Shown: positions 9,801 to 21,328 of the stretch, piece after piece
Layout of the letters: each line of letters opens with the position of its first letter
How positions within the stretch are numbered: position 1 is the first letter of the stretch
Origin: Meloidogyne chitwoodi
Taxonomy: Eukaryota; Nematoda; Chromadorea; Rhabditida; Meloidogynidae
Length of the DNA: 64,000 nucleotides
Assembly: GCA_015183035.1 (NCBI GenBank)
Contig: JACZZP010000015.1
Location: 1,116,001 to 1,180,000, forward strand
Direction of reading: 5' to 3'
Program-made: the position numbers and the translations under genes
The notes under the pieces: model-generated
Database searches by the model: none
What the model was told of the DNA's origin: nothing
Seen by the model: the letters and a program-made list of their open reading frames with translations, nothing else

Positions 9801-12077
9801 TTATAATGCTGTCCCATACATGGTAGACATATTATCAGATGATTGAGAAATAGATTTAAATGTAGCCTCATTAGAAATCAACGTATTTTTTACCGAAATA
9901 ATATCAAAATTTTCCATTGGTTTCACAATTACTTGACTATTTTGATCAATATTTAACAGAAAAGAATTCACACAAGTTGGCTTCCTAAAAATATTTTTTA
10001 AATTAGAATTATTTGGAAAAATTTAAATATTTTCTAATCTTTTACTTTTTTTCCAATTTCTCATCATTAACAGCCCAACCATTACATAAACGTTCTTCTA
10101 CATGATTTCGAATTTTTAATTTTTGATATTCTGGCATATTAATCATAGCAAGACCAAATTTATGGTATTCTTTACATTCCAATTGCCAAAGACTTTGACG
10201 TTCCAAATTTTTTAATCCATATTTCTCAGCTAATATTAAATGATTAAATAACTTTTCTGGGCTATCAATTAATTCATTAATAAGTAACTAAATATTACAA
10301 ATATTTAAATTATTATTTTTTATTTTCTCTACCTCTTCCATTTCTTCAACAATTTCATTCATTTGATGATCATTAGCAAAAATAAGACAAGCCCTTACAA
10401 GATTAGCTTGAACATAATTAATACCACAATAAAGAAATTGAAATAATGGTACAACTATATGAATAAGACGAATATCTTGATATTTCATTTCATCTTTTAA
10501 CTCATCAGAAATTTTAGGATGATAAAGACCTAATATACAAATAATTACATTTAAATTTTAAAAAATTCAAACCATTTTTATAAGAAAAACATTCCAAAGA
10601 CCCAAAAGTTCGCAAAATACCAATATTTATATAAATTAATTTTCCATCAATTAATAGACCAACATTATTTGGATCATTTGCTTCACTTTGAGAGTCAAAA
10701 GTAGGAATTTTGCGTGGATATTTTTGTTCATATAAATAGCCATAGAGTATTGGATCATTACACAATTGGTCCCGAATAGCCTAAATATTTTTTAATAAAA
10801 TTAATTTATTATAAATAATTTCTCTAACTTCAAGAATTGAAGGAACAACAATTGTAGAATACATTGAATCACCAAACATATATCTTGCATTAAAACCTTT
10901 AACTTGAAGATCGTTCCATTCTCCGCTTTTAACAGCATTATAGCACATTTGTTTAGCTGGATAATATAATCCCAATTTAATAGCTTTATTAACTTTTTGA
11001 GGAAAATCCAACTAAAAGGAAATTAAAGAATTAATAGATGCATAGTATTTATTAAAAAATTTACCGAATTGTCATTAATAATATTTTGATATAGCGGCCA
11101 TAATAACAAATCATTCCCTAATTTACTCGCAGCAGAACAGAGTGCACTAAAATTATCATCATTCAAAGGACATTTTGAACGATAAATTTTATTTAAGAGT
11201 TGAATAAACTCTTCACGTTCCATATTATAATCAGGAAAGAAACAAGTACAAGGAGGCATAACTTCACCTGACATAACTTTAAAAAATAATAAAATTATTT
11301 TAAATTATTATAAAAAAATCAAACCCAATTTTGGTGTATACAAAGCCATAAGAGCTCTATCCATTAATGCTGGAGAACTAAAAGGAGAAAAATAAACAAT
11401 CATATCTCCTTTATTGAAAATTGGCAATTCATGATAACTCTAAAAATTAAAAAAATTAAATATGTAAATAATATATAAATAACCTGATAAATATAATTAA
11501 TTTCCAATTTAAATGCTGTAACATTTTGACCAAAATTTAACATCAAAGGATTAACAGATTTATTGGAAATAGCAAGAATCTCCGAAAGCGCTGGTTTTAA
11601 ATGATCAAAATTTTCAGCAACATAAAAACGTGCTTGTACAACAGAATTCCAAACAGCACCAGAAATACGAACTTCAGGCTCAACCAAAAGAGAAATATCA
11701 TAAACATTCTAAAATATTTTAAATATATGTAAGTATATTTTTAAGTAAATTAACCTCATTATTTTTAATTTTTTGTTGATGTTCTTTGACTAATTTAAAG
11801 ATCAAATTAACATTCTTCAGCTTAAATTGCATAGAACCATCTTCACGATTTGATCCACGTAACATTCCTTCTTCATTTGTTTCCAAAGAAATACTCAAAA
11901 TACGTAATTCATCATTACCAACAAAATTAATTCTGTTTCCACGATTGCCATTAACTAAAAGAATATTTGGCCATTCTACAACATTATGTTCATCACCATC
12001 ACAAGAACTAATATCTGTCTAAAAAACGACTTTTTTAATAAAATTAAAAAACATACTAATGAACAAGAGCCCGACAT
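9801..12077 (-). CDS. BTB/POZ-like protein, otherwise unrecognised
   Basis: About nine exons join in frame from MSGSCSL (ATG at 12077) to a stop at 9801; product about 590 residues. I do not recognise the full-length protein. Two stretches look like the C-terminal half of BTB folds: around 11060-11240 (EFIQLLNKIYRSKCPLNDDN followed by ALCSAASKLG) and around 10150-10270 (SPEKLFNHLILAEKYGLKNL), the latter close to the LAEKYGL..L consensus. The remainder has no signal peptide or membrane helix. A cytoplasmic adaptor role, possibly as a CUL3 substrate receptor, would fit a true BTB protein; this is inference. A gap of 344 nt separates it from the downstream ICT1 homologue. Confidence 0.6.
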
Positions 12078-14342
12078 TGAAAACAAAGTTTATAAAGAAA
12101 AAACGAAAAAATGGTTTAAAATTAAAATGACTTTTTATAGTTTAATAAAAGAAGAGGAATTTTAAAATTTTTACTAGTATCTATAATATGTAGTTTTCGT
12201 GTTAAAAAAAATTCACGCACAAACTTATAGTTTAAACTTTTTTAACATTTTTTACTTAAATATCTTATTGTTAGTGAATTTATTATAGTTGATTTATAAA
12301 AATATTTAATTTTGATAGAGTTTTTAAATATTATATTAGAATTTATTTTCTACTTTTACATTAATTTGTTCTTTAATAAATAAATTTATTTTTAAAAAGT
12401 TTATTTCAAAAAAAAATTTTTTTAAGCAACCAAAATTTAATAAAATTAATTCATTACTTTTTTAAGGTAAATAAATTAATTATTATTTAAAATTGTTATT
12501 CTTCATCTTCACATTATTGTTTACTTATAAAAAATGTTCGCTCATTTACAAATAAAAATTGGCGGAAAATTAAAAAATAATGAATAAATAAAAAAGGTAT
12601 ATAATAATATTTATTTATAAAAGCATCTGCTGCTCTTCTTCTTTTTATTTAAAATCATCAATTTGTGCCTAACTATAAAAAATTATTATAATGGTTGCTT
12701 TTAAAAAAATATTTATTCATTGCCGAGATTCACTTTAATATTATTACTCTTTCCTTTTTGATTTTTTAAAAAGGATCCATTTTCTCTTTATTTTAATATT
12801 TTGAATATATTATTGTAATTCAATTGAATGAACATTTATTATTTATTTATTTTTAATTATTTATTTATTTTAATTTTTAATTATTTATTTTAAAATAAAC
12901 ACAAAATTAACTAATTATAAATTAAAATTATTTTTTTCTTATTTATTTCTTAATTTTTATTTATTTTTTCCTTTAATTGATATTAATGATTATCTCTCTC
13001 TTTTTTTTTAATTTACTCTTCTTAATTGTCCTTAAAATAAATTTATTGTTTTATTTTTGTCACTCATTTAATAATTGTTAGTTTAGCTTTTTTAACAATT
13101 TTTTGGTATTTCTTATTTTACTATTTATTATAAATACATAAGAATACAATTATAGTTTAATAAAATTACCAAAAATTAAATAGTATATAATTTTATTATT
13201 TTTTCCTAATTTTTAAAAATTTTTAGAAAAACATTTTAATTTTACAAAAATTATAAATTATTTTTTTAAGAATATTTTATTTTTTTTATTTTTAAAATTT
13301 TATAAAAACAAATTATGTACTTAAATAAATAAAATTAAAAAATGAAATTCTTTAAATTTATTAAATAACAATTTTATTTTTAAAATTAAATATATATTTT
13401 ATTTTGACCATCTCTCCTTTTTTCTTTTAAATTTTCGATTAGATTTACTATTTATTTTTTCTCTTTCTTTTTTATTTTTTTACACATTTATATATATCCC
13501 CTGTGGGAACTTTGACCAATTTTATTCACCGAATAAAAAAAATTTAAGAAAAAAGACCAATTGGACAAAACAACAACAAATAATTCTTTTTTAAAAAATA
13601 AAGAAAAAGAAGCTTTTTCTTTTATTTTTCTAATTTTCAGATTTTCTTAAATTCTTTCCTTTTTTACCAATTGGCCACTACCGATTTTTAAATAAAATAA
13701 AAAAGAAAGGAATATTTAATTTTATAAAAGGGCATTTTAATATATTAACAAGTTTTTTATATTTAATTTAAATAAAATAAATTATTTTTATTTAATAAAA
13801 TATTTTATTATAAAAATTATTCTTCATAATTTAAAAATAATTTTGTTTTTCTCTAAAATCTTTTTTTTTTAATAATTTATTTATGTCATTAATCATTCAT
13901 TTATATTTTATTAATTCTCTGATTTCTGTCCTTTAGGTCAACAAATAATAAATATTTTTAATAATTTTAATTTTTTCTAATTTTATTGTAAAAATCTTTA
14001 TTTATTTATTTATTTTTTAAATTTAGGTTTTTATTTATTTTTTTTTCCTTTTTATAAAAAATATCAAATTTAAACCCTCTTTAGGCTAATTTATTTAATT
14101 TTTCCAAAAGTAAAGCTTTTCACTCAAAAAGGCCAAGTCGAGTGTGGATATTTATTTTTTTAAGAGAGGCACTCATAAAAGCTTTACCCATTTCTTCTGT
14201 CCTCTTCTTAACTAACTGTAAGGGTTTTATAAAAATGAAAAATTAAATAATTTATAAATATATTTTATTTATTTATTTATATTTAATTAATTAAATATAT
14301 ATTTATTTAAATTATATTATTATGTTTTAGTTAATTTAAAAA
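12078..14342. other. Large divergent intergenic region
   Basis: 2.3 kb between the divergently read BTB-like gene and the Ig/FN3 gene, one of the two longest gene-free stretches here. It is AT-rich with many T-runs. I found no coding exon, RNA gene or element with defined ends. It must hold both promoters. Confidence 0.5.
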
Positions 14343-16296
14343 ATGTTTAATTATTTATTTTTATTTATTTTAATAATCTTTAGAATATTTGAATTATTTA
14401 ATGGTAAATAATAATATTAAAAAAAATTTAATTTTTTTTTTTAAGCTGAAATTGTTATTCGTCCACCAGGAATTGGGAAAAATAATTCAATATATATTTT
14501 AAGTGCTAATTCTTCTCTTCAATTAGATTGTGAAGTTGAATTAGGTGATTTTAATGAAATAGAAGATATTAATTCTTTAGAATGGATTAAAGATAAAATG
14601 AAAATTGGAAATAATTGGTTAAGGTTTTAATTTAAATTTAATTTAAAATTAAATTTAAAAGTATTTATACACAACCAAAAATTGATGAAAAACATCGTTG
14701 GCTTCGTCAATCACTTTTTATACAAAAAGTTACTGAACAAAATGAAGGGGAATATAAATGTGTTTTCTTTGATGATTTACAAAAAACAATAAATTTATAT
14801 ATTTTAAGTAAATTATTTAATTATTTTAATTTAAATTAAAATATTAAATTTAAAGAAAATTTGGAATGGAAAACAAAAAATGATCAAATAGGTGTTCCAA
14901 TAGGTCAATCAATAACAATTAATTGTGGAGCTAAAGGAATTAAAGATGAAAATATTAAAATACTTAATTCAAAAGGAAAAGCAATTGAAGAAACTTTAAA
15001 TGATATTTTAGTTACTGGAGAAGAAATAACTTTAATTAAAATTGGAAAAGAACATAAAGGATTAAAAGTAAATTAATTTAAAAATTATTTTATTTAATTT
15101 TTTTAAAAAAAAAAGATTCGTTGTGTTGCTATTCGTCCAATAAATTTAAAAAGTTTTGGATTAACTGAAGATCATTTATTATTAAATAATTCTATAATAA
15201 ATACAGTACACACAGATGAACATGATTTAATTATTAATGTTTGGAGTTAGTTTAATTAATTTATAAAATATTTATTTTTTAAAAAAAAAAGTTCCTCCAA
15301 AATTTGATGAACATTTTACTTCTTCTTCTTCTTTAAATTATCATTATTATGCAATACCAGGTTCAAAACAATTACTTCGTTGGACAATTATTGAATCTAA
15401 TCCTCCTGTTAAAATATGGACATTAAAAAAAGATGGAGAAATTTTTTTAGAAAAAGAAAAAAGAATAAAAATAATACAAAAATTAAATGAAACTAAACCT
15501 TTTTTTGCTATTTCGGTTAATTTAATTAATTTATAAAAAATAATATATTAATTTAAGATAGAAAATATTCAAGATGAAGATTATGGTCGTTATACTTTAA
15601 TTGCACATAATGGAAAATTAGAATCTCAACAAACACAAATACTTATTATTACACGTAAATATAATATTTTTATAATTATTTAAAAATAAATTTAAAAAAA
15701 AAGAACCTCCAACTCAGCCACGTGTTTCTATTGATTGGGTAAGCAGTAATGGTTCAGTAAGTTGGAAAATAGAAGAAAAACAAAATAAAAATAATAATCA
15801 ATTACCTATTTCTTATTTTTGGATTATTTATAAACCAATTAAAAGAATTTCTAATATTCCTTTAATAATTCAGGTAAAATAAATATTTACATATATTATT
15901 TTTTTTAATTTTTATAAAAAAAAAAAGAATTCATCAACAAAAATTAATGAATTAAAAACAATAATAAAAACAACAACAATTTCTTCTTCTTTATTATTAA
16001 ATAATTCTTCTTTAATTATTAAATCTTATCGTGTTAGAAGAAGAAAAAATATAAATAATTTATATGAAATTGCTGGCTTAGAACCTTATACAGAATATGA
16101 ATTTATTTTTGTTGGTGGAAATCAAGCAGGAGAAAGTGATCCAATTTCAATTTATTTAACTACAATTGATAGACAAAGACTTGATAATAATAATTATGAA
16201 AAAGAAGAAGAAGAAATAAATAATTTAGGAATTAATTTAACAAATTCTTTTAAATATTTATTTATTTTTTATATAATTATTATTAATATATTTTAA
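14343..16296 (+). CDS. Ig/FN3 cell-surface adhesion protein, probably GPI-anchored
   Basis: About nine short exons join in frame. The N terminus is a signal peptide (MFNYLFLFILIIFRIFELFN). Three Ig-like domains follow: Ig1 has LQLDCEV and the closing DxGxYxC motif as EGEYKC; Ig2 has ITINCGA and IRCVA; Ig3 keeps the fold pattern DYGRY and AHN but has Leu where the second cysteine should be and no obvious first cysteine. An FN3 domain follows (EPPTQPRVSIDWV...YTEYEFIFVGGNQAGESDP). The product ends in a short hydrophobic stretch (YLFIFYIIIINIF) with no cytoplasmic tail, which suggests a GPI anchor. It resembles NCAM/Dscam-type neuronal recognition proteins in layout; exact orthology is unclear. 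Confidence 0.82.
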
Positions 16297-16841
16297 TTTA
16301 ATAAATTAAAAATAGTAAATAATTTTTAAAAAATATTCAAAATTAAACATATTTGTAAAATATTAAAAATAAATATTTAATATTATATTTTAAATAAAAA
16401 AGGATAAAATTTAAAAATTATATCCACAAATGAAATACCTTAATATTTACAAAAAAGGTTAAAGATTTCTAAAAAATTTAATTAAAATTTATTTTAAAAT
16501 AAGCAAAATAGCTAATAATTATTTTATTGCATATAAAAATAATATTTAAGTAAAAATATGGAATATCAGAATTGAGTGAAGTGCTTTAATTGGTGACATA
16601 AAATAATTAATAAGTGAAAAAATAATATATTAAATGAAAATTAAAGAGTTTAAAGAGAAATATAAATTTTTAAAATTCTTTATAAAATTTTTTTGGCTCT
16701 AAACTTTTGAAGCATTTATTTATTTAATGCAATAAAATTAAAAGAAAATAATAGAGAAAAATTTTTTAAATTATAAACATAATATTCTTAAAACACCGGA
16801 AGTGCCAAATAATTAATAAAGTGAATCCTTCTAACCTTTTT
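16297..16841. other. Convergent intergenic region
   Basis: About 545 nt of AT-rich 3' flanks between the Ig/FN3 gene and RhoGDI. No gene seen. Confidence 0.5.
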
Positions 16842-17725
16842 TTACCAATTTTTGTCAATATCAATATTCCATGACCATTCCAACCAACGATTTTTATCAT
16901 CATCAGAAATTAGTGAACGAACTCGGTATTTTCCTCTACTTATTAAACCTTTAAAATTTAAACTTTATTTTTTTAAATAAATTTTAGTTTTTAAATTAAT
17001 TCTTCTGGTTAAAAAGAAACATATGTTAAAATACATTTTACAACAACAAATTGGAAAGCAAAAACCAACCAGAAGGGGCTTCTTCTAAAGGTGTGTCACA
17101 ACTAAAAATTTAATAGATTAAAAGAAAGTCTAAGAAAATAAAATACTAATAGATTTCATGTCTAGGCCCAAATGAACCAAGCATATAACACTCTTTTGTT
17201 ACTGAAAAAACACAAAGTTTAAATTTAATTTTAGTACAAAAAAAACCTCCAATTCCAAGTCGACTGACTTTGTGTAAATATTTTAGACCTGAAACGATTT
17301 CCCTTTGAACAAAAAATTCAAAACGAATTTTATAGGCGCAACCTTCTTTGATAGAAAATGTAAAGTCATTACTTGCTAAATAAAGTTTTTTATTAAAAAA
17401 CTTTAACAAAAACCTGGTAAATCCATACTATGTTTTATTTCCCCATCAATCACTAAAGAAATCTTTTTGACAATAACATTATTTGGATTACTAGGATCAA
17501 TAATTGCTGGTCCATCTTCTAACGGCAAAAGAGTCTCCTTATATCTGAAAAAATTTTTAAATAAAAATTTAATTAGACAAACTTCCTAAGGCTTTCGTCT
17601 TCCTTATCCGTTTCAAGCAATTCTACAACTGATTTCCGAGCAGGGGTTAAATAACTTACATTCATAAATTCGTCAATATCAATCGGGGAATCACCAGAAG
17701 ATGACGTTTTTATATTTTCAGACAT
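16842..17725 (-). CDS. rhi-1: Rho GDP-dissociation inhibitor (RhoGDI)
   Basis: The N-terminal regulatory arm and first helix read SYLTPARKSVVELLETDKED, then YKETLLP. The immunoglobulin-like C-terminal domain carries the family blocks VQREIVSGLKYLHKV, MLGSFGPRHEIY, DTPLEEAPSG, LISRGKYRVRS and DDDKNRWLEWSWNIDI, ending KNW. These match RhoGDI along its whole length. RhoGDIs hold prenylated Rho/Rac/Cdc42 in the cytosol by burying the lipid in this beta-sandwich and blocking GDP release. There is one ATG upstream of the conserved arm (17725), so the start is well fixed. Confidence 0.93.
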
Positions 17726-18386
17726 TTATTATAAATTTTAAATTTTTTTATTTTTTAAGAATTAAAATATTAGTAAACTATAAAAAAATAAAGTTTAGTT
17801 GATTCATTAAATTAAAATAGTATAACAAGAAAATAATAAAGAAATAATATCGATTCTTTTTTTAATCTGGAAATGAAATTTTCGCAGTGTAGTCGTAAAA
17901 TAAACCTTTAAATTTTAGATAGTAAAAAATGAAGATTTTTCCCTCGAGATTAACAACTTCAAGGTCATTCATTCCCATAGTTGAAAAACGCTTTTTTGAA
18001 TTAAAAAACACAATATTTATGACATATGTATTTGTGCAAAAAAGCTATCTAGGACTCAAATTCTCCGGAACGGGCCAATTGAGAATCAACATTAAGTGCT
18101 GCCGGTTGAGTACCTTTTTAAAAGGGCCGGTTGAGTACCAATTTAAAAATCTTCATTTTTTCGACAATCTTTTTTTCGTTAAGATGAAATTTTTATGCCC
18201 ACGAGTCGGGGTTATTCTGTTTGATTATGTCCTCTAAAAATTTTTATCAATCCTCTTACGGGTCCTACAAATCTGATTTTACCGCATTCTAGCATCGATT
18301 TTTGATGTTTTTTGTACTTATTTTTATACTCATTTTTAGTATTGTCATTTAATAATAATTATAATTAATGCCATCACTTTGATTTA
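17726..18386. promoter_or_regulatory. Divergent intergenic region carrying repeats
   Basis: 660 nt between RhoGDI and the KIAA0930-like gene, which point away from each other. It contains a 17-bp inverted repeat and a pair of TTGAGTACC motifs listed separately. The 309-nt open frame at 17929-18237 lies wholly within this repeat-like block and shows no family similarity, so I do not call it a gene. Confidence 0.5.
17924..18161. repeat. Repeat bounded by 17-bp inverted arms
   Basis: AAAAAATGAAGATTTTT at 17924-17940 is repeated in inverted orientation, without mismatch, at 18145-18161. The interval is less AT-rich than its surroundings and holds two direct copies of GGTTGAGTACC (18104-18114 and 18129-18139). 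No target duplication is evident. Confidence 0.5.
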
Positions 18387-20460
18387 ATGACAACAGAACA
18401 TGAAATAGACACTATTCCTAATTTTCGACCTAAGCTTTCTTTAGATAACTCAAGATGTGAATGTGTTGATAAACTACTTAATCATACAGCCTCATTGCTT
18501 AAACGTTCTTTTACTTCTTCAAGTCAATCAGGTTAAAATTAAAATTTATAATATTTTATTTATAATACAGGGAATGTTGAAAATAATTGGGCACAACTAT
18601 TTAAAGAATTTATACTTGATCACGAACATTGTAGCAGTGAAAATTGCTCTTCGCATCATGATGGTATTTATTAATGTTGTTTTATTCATTTATTTCTGAT
18701 GTAGGATAGTTGTAGTTATTTTACAATTTTCAGATATGCTTTGGTTTGTTCCAATAAACAAAATTGCTAACTCTTCTACAATAACTACTGATGTAAGCAA
18801 AATCCATCTGACATTAAATATTAACTAGTATTTTACAGATAAGTCATTTGCAAGTATTTCGTCGACAAAGCCGTAATAAACCTTCTATTGGTGATCGGGA
18901 TGTGAATTGGCATGAAACTTTATGCCTTAATTTAATTTTACAGCAGGTATAATTTAATGAGAGATTGTTATTCTAGCATCCTTTTATGGATATTGATTCA
19001 CAAAAATATGCTCATAAATGACTGGTCAAAATTATTTGATGCATGTATTTTACATGTAGCCCATATTGCATCACTTTATAACAATAAACTTTTTCCTCAA
19101 AAAAGTCCGCAGTAATTTCCTCCTCTTCTTCATAAGAGCCAAATTAATAATATTTATTTTTTCTTTTTAGTTGGATTATTTTGTCACTTGCGCTGTTTGT
19201 ACTAAGAATTCTCCAGCTAATATGCAAATTCATCGAAAAAATTTTCAGGTTTCTTTGTTTTGTTATTCCTTTTTTACTTTATCTTTTAGCGTGTTTATCC
19301 TTCACCAAGTCGTAGAAGAATGGATGCAAAAGGTGAATGTGAAGAAATAACTTATCCGAAAATTTACTTTGCAATTGATAGTTTTGATGAGGTACAAAAT
19401 TATTTTCGATTTTCAAATTTTCATTTTTTAGGTTTTTAATGATATGATTATTAGTGAAGGTGAATGTATATGTGTAGAACTTATAGCTAGAGATCGAAAC
19501 AGGAACGTCGAAGCTGTTATTTTTATTGGTTCTATACGTTATGATATTTTGAAAAAACTTTACGACTCTAGAGTGAGTTAATTTTGATTTTTAAAATTTT
19601 TATTAATAATTTAAAATTAGAATGCCGGAACTTGGAATTGGGCTCAACGTTGGATGAATGCAGGAAAACAACGTCATGAATTTGTTAAGATGCGCGGGCC
19701 ACGAGGAAAAGGCTTTGCTGAAATGGCTGTGACTAAAGTTGATGGATGTGGGTTTGATACACCAATGAGCGAAAATGGTTTTGACTTCAATGGGGGCAAA
19801 GGATTCTGCGGATATGATGTAAATTTTTCTATAATTCTTTGACATTTTTTGATTTTTATATACAGAGACGACTCTCAGATACAGGCGGAGGTTTCTTCTC
19901 TCGCCTAATTGCCAGTAGTGGTCCAAGGAATTCTTTATTTGGTAGTCGTGCAAATAAACCTGGCATACATGCACCACCTTCAGTAACTCCTACAATTTTT
20001 GCTGTTGGCCAACGAGCTTCGAGTCGTTGGTTTTCAGATGGTGAACATAATACTGATGATGAGGGAGCAGATATCGTAGAAACTAGTGGTAAAACTAAGA
20101 CGTTATCTGAATAATATTTTAACATTTAAAATTCTAATAATCTTATTTTACCAACTTTTTTTAAAAAGATACTCGCAGCTTGGCTGGAAACGTAGCGTCA
20201 CTAGTTAACAGAAATAATTGGTCTATGCGACAATTTGGAAATACGTTGCAAATGCTAAAAGAGAAAAATGAACAACCTGAACAGTTACAGGCATTTCTAA
20301 CTTATATTACTTTGCCTTGGCTTTCTATATTAAACGGTCATAAATTTTTTATTTTAAAAAATATTTTATTTCAGATGTTCTTGCAACAAACAAACGAAAA
20401 GCTATTTTGACCTTTGATTTTCATTTACAAAACCCTTTGGGCGCTGCGCGAAATCAATGA
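18387..20460 (+). CDS. KIAA0930/DUF2045 family protein
   Basis: About eleven exons join in frame from MTTEHEIDTIPNF. From residue ~110 on it tracks the animal KIAA0930 family: VNWHETLCLNLILQQ, LDYFVTCAVCTK, ITYPKIYFAIDSFDEVFNDM, GECICVELIARD, VIFIGSIRYDILKKLYD, FVKMRGPRGKGFAEMAVTKV, and a C-terminal block LQAFLTYITLPWLSIL...NKRKAILTFD. A Ser/Gly/Arg-rich low-complexity segment lies between the last two blocks, as in other members. The family has no established biochemical function. The coding sequence ends QNPLGAARNQ at 20460. The intron at about 18948-19170 is long for this locus. Confidence 0.9.
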
Positions 20461-21328
20461 AATTTTCTTTATTTCTATTTTTTCTAACTTGCCATTCCTA
20501 GTCGAAATAAAACTCGGTTTTTAGACATTTATTTATATTCTTGCCCTTTTATTTTGTATTTAATTTTGTCCATTTCTGGTTTTTGATTTGTTTTTAAATT
20601 AAATTTATATATTCTTTTCACAAAAATCCAGACGAAACTTGGACATTTGTATTTTATCTCTTAATATTTTATTAAACCGATTCTCTCACATATTGAACAT
20701 CATTCCAATCTGCCAGTCTTTTCATTATTTAGAAATTTTTGAGATTTTAATGGTCTATTTGTGGATACCTTTTGAAGGCAATAGTCCGCAAACTTTATCC
20801 TCATCTTTTTATAATTATTAGTTTATTTTGGAGGTATACAATCAACAATTGTTTAATTTATTCCCAAAAAAGATTGTTTATCTTAATAAGAAAATTTTAC
20901 ATCTGCCATTGTGTTTCATTGTTCTTATTTATCTATTTTGCCCATCTCCAAGTTCGCTCGATAGTATGTGTAAACGCATCTTCATAATTTTAATTTTGTT
21001 TATCCTGAACAACATGGTCATATAGAAAAGGGAACTTAGTTATCGGCAAAATGGAGGAATAAGAAGCACTTTCTGAGACACCATGATTGCAGCTAAATAT
21101 GCGTATTTCTGTGCAAGGAGAGAGAAAAGTTGCGGATAAAATTTACGGACTATTGCTAAAAACTGAAATTTCCCCATTTATGTTCATATCAATCGTTTTG
21201 ACTAGTCTTAATAAATATTTAAAATTAGTTTACTTTTAAATCTAAATTTTATTGTTACATTGCAATTTCAATTTTTATCTTTCTTTAATAATTGTAAAAT
21301 AAAATTTTTCAGTAGGTTGTTTCATCGA
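20461..21328. other. Intergenic region upstream of AKAP17A-like gene
   Basis: About 870 nt with three short overlapping open frames (20639-21025) that have no family similarity and no splice logic. At 21306-21312 a TTTTTCAG acceptor precedes the next ATG by 17 nt, consistent with trans-splicing or a 5' UTR intron. Confidence 0.5.

Noticed and set aside
17929..18237. 102-codon open frame in front of the KIAA0930-like gene
   Set aside because: It lies entirely inside a repeat-like block bounded by inverted arms, shows no family pattern, and the proper gene starts downstream with good splice structure.
18948..19170. Possible extra exon in the long KIAA0930 intron (acceptor-like TTCTAG near 18975 and a 45-codon open stretch)
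   Set aside because: Inclusion in the gene's frame gives a stop after about 14 codons, the other frame cannot be joined in phase, and family members pass directly from LILQQ to LDYFVTC.
19856..20125. 89-codon minus-strand open frame
   Set aside because: Antisense shadow of a Ser/Gly-rich exon of the KIAA0930-like gene.
20639..21025. Three overlapping short open frames upstream of the AKAP17A-like gene
   Set aside because: No family similarity, mutual overlap in different frames, and AT-rich composition expected to yield chance frames.
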